A DNA stretch of 64,000 nt. Origin: Flavitalea plasmicola. Its GTDB lineage: Bacteria; Bacteroidota; Bacteroidia; Chitinophagales; Chitinophagaceae. Where the stretch lies: contig NZ_JAUOTO010000001.1 in assembly GCF_030546645.1 (NCBI RefSeq), positions 434,001 to 498,000 on the forward strand, in the 5' to 3' direction. This document shows, in pieces, positions 25,433 to 34,557 of this stretch. The translations under genes were made by a program, and so were the position numbers. How positions within the stretch are numbered: position 1 is the first letter of the stretch; each line of letters begins with the position of its first letter. A model generated the notes under the pieces. The model did not search any database and was not told where the DNA came from. It worked only from the letters and a program-made list of their open reading frames with translations.

Positions 25433-27061
25433 CTAGTATTGGGGGTTCTGACTGAGATTTTTATTGAGGTCGATCTCCGTTTGCGGAATGGGCCATAGAT
25501 AATTCTTAGCCGGATTGAAGACCCGGGGCGTGCCTACTTTTATAGCGGTGCCGGGCGTGAGCGTTATGGCGCCCGTAGTCTGGTTAACAGTGCCTTGCAA
25601 GCTGCCCATCACCTGGCCGTTCATCACCTGGTCTCCGATCTTCCAGCGCTGGATGTCATACCACCGGAGGCCTTCCAACGCCAGCTCCACTCTTCTTTCC
25701 CTGCGGATCAACGTCCGCAGGCTGGCCTGGTCATTGTATTTTGCCTGATCCACGGCAGGCATGTTGACGTCCGGGCGGCTCCTGACAAAATTAATGTCGT
25801 CATAGACCGAAGCGTCGATCTGGTTGTTTTCTATTTTGGCTTCGGCGTCCATCAATTTGATCTCGGCATAACGGATAAGGATCACATTGAGCCCGCAGTT
25901 GTTCAGGTCGGAGGGAAAATCACTGATCACCGGCGTTACCTTTCTTTCAGCATAACCCGAAGGACTGCAGTTATTATTGCCCCAATGGTCCACCGTCTGC
26001 GGCGAGGAGGAGATGGGGTCATAATACATACCGTACCCCAGCGACGTGCTGTAGCGGGCGCCGGGATAAAAGACGGTGGCCGTAAGCCTTGGATCCCTGT
26101 TCCGGTAAGGTTGGGCGGGATCATAGATGGAGGACGGATCATCGATGGTCTTGCCATCCGTGGATTCATAGGCATCCACCAGACTTTGGGTGGGTACTTC
26201 CGAGCAATAGCCTCCCAGGGAATTGATAGTTAGGTTCCGCGTCCATTGAAAAGGGTTGTCGTTCGCTTTAAACTGTACATCCAGGATCACTTCCTTGTTG
26301 TTGGCATAAGGCTGCCTGAAAAGGTCGACATAGCTGGGGTAAAGGTCATAGGTAAAAGGCGCTGTCATGAGTTTCTGGCAGTCCGTGATACAATCGGCAT
26401 ACTTCTCATTGAATAATTCGATCCTGGCTTTCAGGGCAATGGCCGCACCCTGTGTGATCCTGCCGACATCTCCGCCTGAATAGCTCACCGGGAGATCAGG
26501 GGCAATGGCGGCCAGCTCCGATAGGATGAAAGTTACCACATCTGCTTTGGAGGTTTGCTTTACCAGGTTGGCGCTGTCCGTCGAAAGATTGTGGAGCACG
26601 AGAGGGACAGCCCCGTACAGCTGGCTGATGGTGAAATATTCATAGGCCCGCAAAAACCTTGCTTCCGCAATGAACCTTGCCTTGAGCGCGCCATCCATCT
26701 TCGTCCTGCCTACGTTGTCGAGGAACCAGTTGCAGGTCTGTATGCAGGTGAAGTTCCATTTGGAATAACCAGTGCTGGTGGGAGTGGCGATGCCCGCGGA
26801 TAAGGAAAGCCAGTTCTCCCAGGGGAATTGATCGAAAGCATTGTCGGTAGCGCAATCAGCAAAGGCTGAAAAATAACCGTTGTTGCCTTTACCCCAGGTG
26901 GCATAACAGCCGTTGAGGGCCGTCTGTGCATCATTGGCCGAATTCCATAGCACGTCATTGGTATAGGAATCGAGGGGATTCCTGCCCAGGAAATTCTTTT
27001 TACATCCGGTGGCTGCGGCCAGGGAGCCACAAACAGCAATTATTAAGAGAAACTTTTGCAT
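25433..27061 (-). CDS. SusD/RagB-family outer-membrane nutrient-binding lipoprotein
   Basis: The 542-residue protein has a lipoprotein signal (lipobox LAAATGCKK, Cys at about 20). SusD features include NDAQTALNGCYATW, FIAEARFLRAYEYFTISQLY near 130 (tetratricopeptide-like core), EVILDVQFKAND, RYAEIKLMDAEAKIE and the C-terminal RRERRVELALEGLRWYDIQRW, ending FNPAKNYLWPIPQTEIDLN. It sits on the cell surface as the lid of the SusC channel encoded 18 bases upstream. The glycan is not readable, but the neighbouring GH110 gene suggests an alpha-galactosyl glycan. Confidence 0.97.
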   Translation of the reverse strand: MQKFLLIIAVCGSLAAATGCKKNFLGRNPLDSYTNDVLWNSANDAQTALNGCYATWGKGNNGYFSAFADCATDNAFDQFPWENWLSLSAGIATPTSTGYSKWNFTCIQTCNWFLDNVGRTKMDGALKARFIAEARFLRAYEYFTISQLYGAVPLVLHNLSTDSANLVKQTSKADVVTFILSELAAIAPDLPVSYSGGDVGRITQGAAIALKARIELFNEKYADCITDCQKLMTAPFTYDLYPSYVDLFRQPYANNKEVILDVQFKANDNPFQWTRNLTINSLGGYCSEVPTQSLVDAYESTDGKTIDDPSSIYDPAQPYRNRDPRLTATVFYPGARYSTSLGYGMYYDPISSSPQTVDHWGNNNCSPSGYAERKVTPVISDFPSDLNNCGLNVILIRYAEIKLMDAEAKIENNQIDASVYDDINFVRSRPDVNMPAVDQAKYNDQASLRTLIRRERRVELALEGLRWYDIQRWKIGDQVMNGQVMGSLQGTVNQTTGAITLTPGTAIKVGTPRVFNPAKNYLWPIPQTEIDLNKNLSQNPQY

Positions 27062-27079
27062 AATTCAATTTTTGGGGGA

Positions 27080-30000
27080 TTAAAAGATCACGTTAATGCC
27101 GATGGTATTGACCTTCACCTGCGGGTACGCGCCATACGCATTATTCCCGATGGTGGTTTCCGGATCTACCCATTTATAGAAGCTGGTGGACGTAAAGAGG
27201 TTCTGACCGCTGTAATATATTTTCAGGTTCTGGATACCCCATTTCACAAGGCTGCCGGCCGGCAGGGTATAGCTCACCGTGATATTCTTCATCCGCAGGT
27301 AAGACGCGTTCCTTACCCAGAAAGAGGAAACATTGTTCTGGGGGTTGTTCTGCGTGAAGGTGGTCCACAGGCGGGGAAATGAAGTAGGGTGCCCCGCCGT
27401 CCAGGCTCCCAGCAATGCGCTGGTGGGATTTCCGATGTTGGGCTGCTGCAGCGAACCCAGGGCAAAGCCCTGCACATAATTCTTCACGTCGAATGCTCCC
27501 TGGAAAAAGGCGCTGAGCGCAAAACCTTTCCAACCGCCCCCCAATGTCAGGCCATAGGTCATGCCCGGGAAGGGGCTGCCGATGTAGGTACGGTCCTTGC
27601 CATCGATGACGCCATCGGGCTTGCCGGCGGGACCGCTGAGATCTTTATACATGAGGTCGCCGGGAGCGATGGTGCCGCCGCTTTGCGTGGCATGATCCGT
27701 CACTTGCTGCTGGGTCTGGAAAATGCCTTCCACGACATAGCCGTAAAAAGCCTTGATGGGACGACCGGCCACATAGCCCGTGGACATAGAGCCTGTCCCT
27801 GCCAGATCGGTGATCCTGTTCTTATTGAAAGCAGCATTGGCCGCTACGTTATACGTGAATGCTCCTGCCTTGTCCGTATAGGCCGCGGCAAATTCCCAGC
27901 CCGAGTTCTTTACAGCGCCTGCATTCCGGAATGGCGTGGAAAAGCCATAGACAACGCTGGAAGGTAATTGGAGCAGGATGCCATCTGTATTTTTCACATA
28001 GTGGTCTGCTGTAAAATTCAGCCTGTTGCCCAGCAGGGCAAGGTCCAGGCCCACGTCGGTGAGCGTAGTACGCTCCCAGGTGATATTCGCGTTCGCGCCG
28101 CTGGTAGGTGCGATGCCGGGCGCCACTGTCTGGTTGAAAGAATAGTTCTGGCCGCTGCTGACGACGGACACGGACGGATAGGGGCTGCCGATGTTCTGAT
28201 TGCCCAGCTTGCCCCAGGAGCCGCGCAGCTTCAGCGCTGTGATGCTGCCCATCAAAGGCTGAAAGAAAGCTTCCTTTGAGATATTCCACCCCGCAGAGAA
28301 GGAAGGATAAGTGCCCCATTTGTGTCCATCGCCAAAGCGGGAAGATCCGTCATAACGCAAATTCGCCTCCAGCAGGTATTTGTCTTCGAATGCATAGCGC
28401 ACGCGACCGAATACAGAACGGAGGGCCACTGCGTTCGCCGTACCGGCCGTCTGCTGACCCAGCGTGGAGGCTGCATTCAGCTCCGAAAGGGAATTATTCA
28501 GAAATCCCTGCCGGTAAGCATAGAGGTAATTATATTTTGTCAGCTCCTGTGAAGCGCCGGCCAGTATATTGAAGCTATGCTGTTGTATGCGCTTGTCATA
28601 TTCCAGCAGGGCCTGCAGGTTGGTATAATTGTTCGTGATATTCGTATTGGATAAAGAGCTCGGGCTGATGGTGGTCGCAATCACCGTCGGATCGGTGGGG
28701 CTATAGTAAGTATCCGCCGACTTGAATTCCTGCAGGGGGTTACCATTATACCTGTAGGAGAAAGAGGGGCGAAGATGCAGCCCTTTCAACAGTTCCCAAT
28801 CAGCCCCCATATTGCCCAGGAAGGTATAGTTCTGCTGGTTGTTGTAGCCCGGAGAGTTCAGCCAGGCGATGGGGTTGCCGAAGGAAAGGTAATTGTATAC
28901 GCCATTTTTATACTGATTGACCACCGTGCTGCTCATGGCCGAAGTAGTGCCGATGATGCCGCCGATGTCCCCGCCGCCCAGGCCATCCGGGGCCTGCTGG
29001 TTGGAATACAGAAATGATAGATTGGCATTTACGCTTAAGGACTTTGAAAGGGCGGAAGTGATGTTCAGCCGGCTGGAATATCTTTTAAAAGCCGATTTTT
29101 TAATGATCCCATCCTGGTTAAAATAGCCCAGAGACAAGGCATATTGCGTTTTCGGATCACCGCCTGTAACGCTGACGTAATGGTTCTGCTGGATACCGTT
29201 GCCTTTATACAGCAGACCCTGCCAGTCCGTATTGGGGTGGGTGTCGGGATCAGAGCCGTTCCTGAACAAGGTGATGTCATTGTCCGTCCAGTAGGGTGTT
29301 TGCCCTTCGTTGGCGCGGGCCTGGTTGTACAGGGTGGCCGCCTGCCAGGATGGGAGGAAGTCGGGGAGGGCAGTGGCTTTCTGTTTGCCGACATAGGCAT
29401 CATAGCTGATCTGCATCCTGCCATTGCGGCCTCTTTTCGTGGTCACTAGCAGCACTCCATTGGCCGCGCGGGAGCCGTAGATAGCCGCGGATGCCGCGTC
29501 CTTCAGCACCGAAATGGATGCAACGTCATTGGGGTTGACATCCCTCAGATCGCCGATGATCCCGTCGATGACGACCATGGGAGCGCTGTTGTTCAGGGTG
29601 CCGATGCCACGGATATTGATCGCTCCCACATCTGCCCCTGGCTGTCCGCCCGTAGTGGTGATCGTCACGCCGGCCATGCTGCCCTGCAAAGCATTGGTGA
29701 GGTTGGTCACAGGCCGGTAGTCCAGATCCTTGGATGTGATGGAAGCGACGGAGCCGGTGAGGTTCACCTTACGCTGGGTGCCATAACCCACCACAACCAT
29801 GTCTTCCAGCTGACGGGCGTTTTTGTCGGGGGTCAGCTGTATGCTCAAAGAAACGCCATTGGCCGCATTCAGCTCCCGTGTCTCATATCCGACAAAGGCG
29901 ATGATCAAAGTGCCGGTGTTTTCCGGCAGGCTGAGGGAGAAATTGCCCGATGAGTCGGACGTGGTCCCTCTTTGTGTTCCTTTAATGCTGATGGATGCGC

Positions 30001-30139
30001 CGGCCAGCGGGAGACCTTTTTCATCCCTGATGTTGCCTGAGATGGTCCTGCTGCCCTGGGCACGGGCGCTGCCGGCAAATAAAAAAAGTATCCCGTACAA
30101 CATGGTTACCAGGGATACCTTCATGGCTTTGACATGCAT
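27080..30139 (-). CDS. SusC/RagA-family TonB-dependent outer-membrane transporter
   Basis: This protein of about 1019 residues has a signal peptide (GSARAQG end, about residue 28). A carboxypeptidase-regulatory-like domain follows (about 30-110, ISGNIRDEKGLPLAGASISI). The plug domain shows MVVVGYGTQRKVNLTGSV and the SusC hallmark VDGIIGDLRDVNPNDVASI with VLKDAASAAIYGSRAANGV. A 22-strand barrel ends with KVNTIGINVIF. Together with SusD it imports oligosaccharides across the outer membrane using TonB energy. An ATG at 30124 is an alternative start. The promoter and a repeated operator-like motif lie just upstream. Confidence 0.97.
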   Translation of the reverse strand: MHVKAMKVSLVTMLYGILFLFAGSARAQGSRTISGNIRDEKGLPLAGASISIKGTQRGTTSDSSGNFSLSLPENTGTLIIAFVGYETRELNAANGVSLSIQLTPDKNARQLEDMVVVGYGTQRKVNLTGSVASITSKDLDYRPVTNLTNALQGSMAGVTITTTGGQPGADVGAINIRGIGTLNNSAPMVVIDGIIGDLRDVNPNDVASISVLKDAASAAIYGSRAANGVLLVTTKRGRNGRMQISYDAYVGKQKATALPDFLPSWQAATLYNQARANEGQTPYWTDNDITLFRNGSDPDTHPNTDWQGLLYKGNGIQQNHYVSVTGGDPKTQYALSLGYFNQDGIIKKSAFKRYSSRLNITSALSKSLSVNANLSFLYSNQQAPDGLGGGDIGGIIGTTSAMSSTVVNQYKNGVYNYLSFGNPIAWLNSPGYNNQQNYTFLGNMGADWELLKGLHLRPSFSYRYNGNPLQEFKSADTYYSPTDPTVIATTISPSSLSNTNITNNYTNLQALLEYDKRIQQHSFNILAGASQELTKYNYLYAYRQGFLNNSLSELNAASTLGQQTAGTANAVALRSVFGRVRYAFEDKYLLEANLRYDGSSRFGDGHKWGTYPSFSAGWNISKEAFFQPLMGSITALKLRGSWGKLGNQNIGSPYPSVSVVSSGQNYSFNQTVAPGIAPTSGANANITWERTTLTDVGLDLALLGNRLNFTADHYVKNTDGILLQLPSSVVYGFSTPFRNAGAVKNSGWEFAAAYTDKAGAFTYNVAANAAFNKNRITDLAGTGSMSTGYVAGRPIKAFYGYVVEGIFQTQQQVTDHATQSGGTIAPGDLMYKDLSGPAGKPDGVIDGKDRTYIGSPFPGMTYGLTLGGGWKGFALSAFFQGAFDVKNYVQGFALGSLQQPNIGNPTSALLGAWTAGHPTSFPRLWTTFTQNNPQNNVSSFWVRNASYLRMKNITVSYTLPAGSLVKWGIQNLKIYYSGQNLFTSTSFYKWVDPETTIGNNAYGAYPQVKVNTIGINVIF

Positions 30140-30170
30140 AATCGTTAAGTTTTGGTGTTTAAATTGTAAA

Positions 30171-30195
30171 TCTGTTCTGTTCTAGTCTGTTCTAA
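30171..30195 (-). promoter_or_regulatory. candidate PUL operator, copy 1, in front of susC
   Basis: The plus-strand bases TCTGTTCTGTTCTAGTCT (30171-30188) match 16 of 18 positions of the site at 22700-22717. The octamer TCTGTTCT occurs twice (30171-30178 and 30186-30193), 15 bases apart. The site lies just downstream of the predicted susC -7 element, where a bound repressor would block initiation or early elongation. Confidence 0.5.
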
Positions 30196-30202
30196 TTTGT
30201 AG

Positions 30203-30233
30203 TAAACTTATAAACTTTTCTTGTATGATCAAA
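30203..30233 (-). promoter_or_regulatory. predicted susC promoter
   Basis: Read on the minus strand, TTTG (plus 30230-30233) is a -33 element and TAAGTTTA (plus 30203-30210) is a -7 element with the last base off consensus. The spacing is 19 bases. The repeated motif at 30171-30195 follows directly. Confidence 0.45.
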
Positions 30234-30281
30234 AATTATTTTTGACGGCGCTTGCAGTACACTTGCGTAAAAATCGACAGG

Positions 30282-32024
30282 ATGTCAAAGCTGATTTTAT
30301 TGATTGGAATGATGCTCGGCTTCGCAGATCTTTTAGGAGCGCAGCATCCGCATCGCGTGGTAGTCACAGATTTCGGAGCGGCGCCAGGCAGCGGGAAAGA
30401 TGCTGTTCCCGCCATCCGCCGGGCCCTGGCGGCATGCAGGAAAAAAGGACGTGCCATATTGGTCTTTCCCAAAGGCAGGTATGACCTATACCCTGACAGT
30501 GCCGAAAAGAAGGAATATTTTCTTTCCAATACTTCTTCGGAAACAGAGTGTCCTTCCAAATGGAAGACCATCGGGATGATGCTGGAAGGCATGAAGGACC
30601 TCACCGTCGAAGGCAATGGATCTATGCTGATCTGTCATGGTAAAATGATCACATTTGCGATGGATAATTGTGATCGTATCGTCCTGCGAGACCTGGAGCT
30701 TGATTTCCAGCGGCCGACGATGTCGGAGTTCACCATTGAAAATATTGCTCCCAATGCCATCGATGTGCGCGTCCATCCTGACAGTTGGTACAAACTGGAC
30801 AGTGGACGCCTGACCTGGTATGGTGAGGGATGGGTGGCGCGGCAGGCGCATTGCATACGGATCGATCCATCGACTCAGGCAATGTTTTATGCCAACGAAG
30901 AATATGAACAATTGATGAGATCGCAGGTGATGGAGACAGGCCGTTTTCAGTTGTCCTTCCGTGGCGCCTTCGATACGTCGCGTTTTAGCCGGGGCAACAT
31001 ATTTACGGTGAGGGACCCCGTCAGGGATGAAGTGGGCGCCCTCATACTTTCCAGCAGGAATGTAAGGCTGCAGAACCTGGGCATGCATTATATGCATGGG
31101 TTGGGTATCCTGAGCCAGTATTCGGAGGATATTTTTATGGACAGCGTAATGATTGAACCCATGAAGGGGTCCGGGCGCCGCATAGCTTCTTTTGCCGACG
31201 GTATGCATTTTTCCGGCTGCAAAGGCACGATCAGGATAGCGCATTGCCGTTTCAACGGGCTGCACGACGATGCGATCAATGTGCACGGCACCCATCTGCA
31301 GATCGTGGAAAAGCGTCCGGGCAATCAATTGGTCCTTCGCTTCATGCACCCGCAGACCTATGGATTCGAGGCATTCCGGGAAAGGGATTCCATTGCTTTC
31401 GTTCATCCCTCGTCGCTGGGTTTATATGCGACGGGGAGGGTACAGCATGCTCTTCGGCTGTCGGACAGGGAGATCCTGCTTACGCTTGACAAGGCTGTCC
31501 CATCTTCCGTGCATGCAGGCGATGTGGTGGAGAATACTACCTGGACGCCCCGGGTGATCGTAAGGAATTGCCTGATCACCGGCTCGAATACCCGCGGAAT
31601 ATTGGTGACCACCCGCCGGAAAGTGGTCATAGAAGGAAATGCGTTCAGACGCCTTGGCATGCAGGCCATCCTCATCGCAGACGATGCGCTGAGCTGGTAC
31701 GAGTCAGGGCCCGTAAGGGATGTGCTCATCCGGAACAATTCCTTCACATGGTGCGGGCACCTCATCCGGCCCGCTTATGCCATTGTCATGGCGCCGGAGG
31801 ATCATCAGCTGACAGATACGCCAGTACACAGGAATATCCGGATAGAGAACAATCGCTTTTCCGGCTTCTCTGATGCGGTGATGGCCGCCCGGTCAGTAAA
31901 AGGGCTGTCCTTCATAAATAATATAGTGCGGTATACGGAGCCGGGTGATCCAGCTGCAAGATGCCTGCTCGTAGCATGCAGGCAAGTAACTATCCGGAAT
32001 AATCAGTACCTTCAGAAACGATGA
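30282..32024 (+). CDS. GH110-type alpha-1,3-galactosidase (right-handed beta-helix), secreted
   Basis: This 580-residue protein from ATG 30282 has a signal peptide (MSKLILLIGMMLGFADLLGA). An N-terminal segment, VVVTDFGAAPGSGKDAVPAI, is typical of pectate-lyase-like helices. The GH110 core reads FADGMHFSGCKGTIRIAHC, then HDDAINVHGTHLQIVEK with the catalytic-region Asp pair (about residue 328), then MHPQTYGFEAFRERDSIAFV. Repeating beta-helix turns (IRNNSF, IENNRF, INNIV) follow. GH110 enzymes remove terminal alpha-1,3-linked galactose, for example from blood-group-B-like or linear structures. It is divergent from susC, 142 bases apart. Confidence 0.85.
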   Translation: MSKLILLIGMMLGFADLLGAQHPHRVVVTDFGAAPGSGKDAVPAIRRALAACRKKGRAILVFPKGRYDLYPDSAEKKEYFLSNTSSETECPSKWKTIGMMLEGMKDLTVEGNGSMLICHGKMITFAMDNCDRIVLRDLELDFQRPTMSEFTIENIAPNAIDVRVHPDSWYKLDSGRLTWYGEGWVARQAHCIRIDPSTQAMFYANEEYEQLMRSQVMETGRFQLSFRGAFDTSRFSRGNIFTVRDPVRDEVGALILSSRNVRLQNLGMHYMHGLGILSQYSEDIFMDSVMIEPMKGSGRRIASFADGMHFSGCKGTIRIAHCRFNGLHDDAINVHGTHLQIVEKRPGNQLVLRFMHPQTYGFEAFRERDSIAFVHPSSLGLYATGRVQHALRLSDREILLTLDKAVPSSVHAGDVVENTTWTPRVIVRNCLITGSNTRGILVTTRRKVVIEGNAFRRLGMQAILIADDALSWYESGPVRDVLIRNNSFTWCGHLIRPAYAIVMAPEDHQLTDTPVHRNIRIENNRFSGFSDAVMAARSVKGLSFINNIVRYTEPGDPAARCLLVACRQVTIRNNQYLQKR

Positions 32025-32104
32025 CATATTAGGCCCATGTGCCCTGTTAAGCTTACCGCATTCGATGACACTTGTGGTAACAACATTCAATTAGTGCAGG
32101 TGTG

Positions 32105-33118
32105 ATGATAAAACAAATGATACTGTTCATATCCGTCATAGTGCTTAACGCACCGTCACGGGCTCAACCCTCACAAGCACGGCAAAAAGCCCCCGTACCG
32201 CTCATCCTCGACACCGACATCGGCCCCGACTATGACGATGTCGGTGCGGTTGCCATCTTACATGCGCTGGCCGATAAAGGAGAATGCCGGCCGCTGGCCA
32301 TCATGGCGAGCAATAGGAATGAGCTGGTAGGACCCACCATCGATATACTGAACATTTATTTCGGCCGCCCTCACCTGCCCGTTGGCGGACCCAAAGGCGC
32401 CGACGCACCGGACAAAGGCGCCATGCAAAAATGGCCGGAAATGCTGGTGAAGAAATACCCGCACCATGTAAATACCACTGATGAACTCCCCGATGCAGTG
32501 CAGCTCTATAGGAAAATACTGGCGGCGGCGCCCGACACCAGCGTCACCATCGTGACGGTGGGCTTTTTGACCAACCTGGCACACCTGCTGGAGTCTGAAG
32601 GAGACAGGTATTCCGGCCTTTCTGGGGCTGCGTTGATCAGGAAAAAGGTAAAGCGCCTCGTATCCATGGCAGGCAGGTTCCCCGAAGGAAGAGAATACAA
32701 TGTGCTCATCGACTCTGCGGCTTCGGAGAAAGTATTCCTGCATTGGCCGACGCCCGTGATCTACAGCGGCTTTGAGATAGGCCGGGAGATCATCACAGGC
32801 AGGCAGCTGATAGCCGATGAAAAATTACAAAGCCCCGTGAAAGACGTGTTCGCGCGCTCGATGGCTTTTTCGGAACAGGATCGTCATGGCCGGATGAGCT
32901 GGGACGAGACGGCTGTGCTCGTAGCCATCAAAGGGGTGGAACCTTATTTCGGACTACATAAAGGACACATGCTGCTGAAAGGAGGGTATAATGAATGGAA
33001 GGACGATCCGCAGGGCGATCAGGCCTATCTTACGATGAAAATGCCGGCGGAAGAGCTGCGGGCGATCATCGAATCAATGATGATGCACGTTCCCCTTTAC
33101 CTTCGACGGCATTCTTAA
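32105..33118 (+). CDS. inosine/uridine-preferring nucleoside hydrolase-family protein, exported
   Basis: This protein of about 337 residues has a signal peptide (about 1-20, ending PSRAQ). The N-terminal metal site reads LDTDIGPDYDDVGA (family DTDxGxDDD). PVGGPKGADAP, VTIVTVGFLTNLAHLL and MAGRFPEGREYNVLIDSAAS follow (the family has N and D in the last segment). GMSWDETAVLVA-like residues at the end carry the last metal-binding Asp. The fold cleaves N-glycosidic bonds of nucleosides. In PULs, secreted members may act on other glycosides. An imperfect hairpin (32053-32080) precedes the gene. GTG at 32102 is an alternative start. Confidence 0.88.
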   Translation: MIKQMILFISVIVLNAPSRAQPSQARQKAPVPLILDTDIGPDYDDVGAVAILHALADKGECRPLAIMASNRNELVGPTIDILNIYFGRPHLPVGGPKGADAPDKGAMQKWPEMLVKKYPHHVNTTDELPDAVQLYRKILAAAPDTSVTIVTVGFLTNLAHLLESEGDRYSGLSGAALIRKKVKRLVSMAGRFPEGREYNVLIDSAASEKVFLHWPTPVIYSGFEIGREIITGRQLIADEKLQSPVKDVFARSMAFSEQDRHGRMSWDETAVLVAIKGVEPYFGLHKGHMLLKGGYNEWKDDPQGDQAYLTMKMPAEELRAIIESMMMHVPLYLRRHS

Positions 33119-33184
33119 AGTAAATTACAATTATCTTTACGAGGAGAATATCTTGTTAATCAATCCTTAATGGCTATAATATAA

Positions 33185-33916
33185 TTGTTTACAAATTCTG
33201 TAATTATTAAATACATTATATTCACCGCGCTTGTCCTCACCATGGCCAGTCAGCGGACGCATGCCCAGGTGGAAGTCAAAGGTACCGTTTATGACAAGTC
33301 CCGCCTTTTTGCCATGCAGGGAGTCAGCGTGCTGGGGACGGCAGGTCAGGGTACCATGACAGATTCGACGGGTCATTATATCATCAGGCTGGGCGCCAGC
33401 GACTCCATTTATTTCTCCTACCTGGGTAAATACACCGCCAGGTTCCCGGTGAAAGGCATCGTTGCAGGATATCCATTGAACATTAGTCTCGCCGTAAATA
33501 TCGATAGCCTGCCCCTGGTAGTCGTACGCCCCAAACTCTACCGGTATGACTCCCTGGAGAACCGGGAGGAATATCGGAGGGTCTTCGAATATGAGCCCGA
33601 CTATTTTGCCAGCGGCAGCGGAGGCGTGGGCCTCAACCTGGATATGCTGCTCAGCGGGAAGAAGAACAGGCAGATGCTGGCCCTGCAGCGCCGGCTGCTG
33701 GAAGAAGAGCGGGACAAATACGTCGATCACCGGTTCAATAAGACCCTCGTAAAAAAGATCACAGGATTGCAGAAGCCGGCACTCGACACATTTATGCGGA
33801 TCTACCGGCCCAGCTACGAGTTTATTCAGAACTGCGAAAACGATTACGAATTCTATAAATACATTAAGGATTGTGGCTTGTATTTCTCCCGCATGTGGAG
33901 AAAAGAGCATGCCTAG
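33185..33916 (+). CDS. carboxypeptidase-regulatory-like domain protein with signal peptide, unusual TTG start
   Basis: This protein of about 243 residues has a signal peptide (YIIFTALVLTMASQRTHAQ). A CarboxypepD_reg-like beta-sandwich (about 30-105) reads VEVKGTVYDKSRLFAMQGVS, then GTMTDSTGHYIIRLGASDSI. A helical, charged C-terminal part (about 130-243) has no recognised family. The frame opens with TTG at 33185, immediately after an in-frame TAA. The only early ATG, at 33242, lies inside the signal peptide, so TTG is the likely start. Similar proteins occur widely in Bacteroidota envelopes with unknown roles. Confidence 0.75.
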   Translation: MFTNSVIIKYIIFTALVLTMASQRTHAQVEVKGTVYDKSRLFAMQGVSVLGTAGQGTMTDSTGHYIIRLGASDSIYFSYLGKYTARFPVKGIVAGYPLNISLAVNIDSLPLVVVRPKLYRYDSLENREEYRRVFEYEPDYFASGSGGVGLNLDMLLSGKKNRQMLALQRRLLEEERDKYVDHRFNKTLVKKITGLQKPALDTFMRIYRPSYEFIQNCENDYEFYKYIKDCGLYFSRMWRKEHA

Positions 33917-33923
33917 CCGCTGC

Positions 33924-34250
33924 TCAGTGAGACACTGACTTCAACCCGACGATCGAACCAATAAGTGTTATCAGGAAGAAGATTCTCCAAAAATTAGCAG
34001 GGTCCTTGAATACGAAGATCCCCATCAAGGCTGTTCCGACAGCCCCAATCCCTGTCCAGACTGCATAAGCTGTCCCGATCGGCAGGCTCTGCGTTGCTTT
34101 AAGCAATAACACCATGCTTAATGTGGCTGCAATAAAAAAGCCGCCATACCACCAATAAGCTGCACTGCCCGTTGCCTCTTTAGCCTTTCCTAAACAGGAA
34201 GCAAAAACAATTTCAAGTAATCCTGCGACAACTAAAATGATCCAGTTCAT
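33924..34250 (-). CDS. small multidrug resistance (SMR) transporter, SugE/Gdx-like
   Basis: The 108-residue protein has four membrane helices. The conserved Glu13/14 in LVVAGLLEIVFAS is the proton/substrate-binding residue of the SMR family. The segment SLPIGTAYAVWTGIGAVGTA is the SMR signature and closely matches SugE/Gdx members. It exports small cations; in the Gdx group the natural substrate is guanidinium. No guanidine riboswitch is recognisable upstream. It is convergent with the preceding gene (7-base gap). Confidence 0.93.
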   Translation of the reverse strand: MNWIILVVAGLLEIVFASCLGKAKEATGSAAYWWYGGFFIAATLSMVLLLKATQSLPIGTAYAVWTGIGAVGTALMGIFVFKDPANFWRIFFLITLIGSIVGLKSVSH

Positions 34251-34557
34251 CCCTTGGTTTTTTGATCAGGCAAAGGTCCGACATCCTATCCGATTCCCTG
34301 TTTGAAATTTTTTCTCCCATTTCTGGAAAGCTGGCACACCGTTATGAAAAATAAATCGTTGATAACCAATGGACTATATTTCGGTATGCCAATTGAATTT
34401 ACCTATTCGGTTTTTCATAGGATATTGGATTTAAAGACGGGAGTGTATTTCTATACTGCTCCTTTTTTTTTAAAACATAAATTCCGGTGTCCTCGCCGTT
34501 GCTACGATCGCTGACTCTATTAAGACCCCTGTTGTATTCATCTTTTAAACTAAATGT
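34251..34557. other. intergenic region between SMR gene and the small ATPase-like gene
   Basis: This stretch of 307 bases contains a weak -7-like sequence for the SMR gene on the minus strand (ACCTTTGCC, plus 34268-34276). It also has a 70-codon plus-strand frame (34302-34514) that lacks protein-like composition. I see no RNA gene, repeat or terminator in it. Confidence 0.4.

Noticed and set aside
32053..32080. Imperfect hairpin TTACCGCA / TGTGGTAA before the nucleoside-hydrolase gene
   Set aside because: Seven of eight pairs but no T run and a 12-base loop. Could be chance; mentioned only in the gene entry.
34251..34320. Possible guanidine riboswitch upstream of the SugE-like SMR gene
   Set aside because: No ykkC-type conserved ACG(A/G) loops or GGGACG-like segments and no clear pseudoknot are recognisable in the upstream bases.
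34302..34514. 70-codon plus-strand frame upstream of the ATPase-like gene
   Set aside because: Mixed composition without any domain, signal peptide or ribosome site. It overlaps a minus-strand frame of similar length, so both look like chance.
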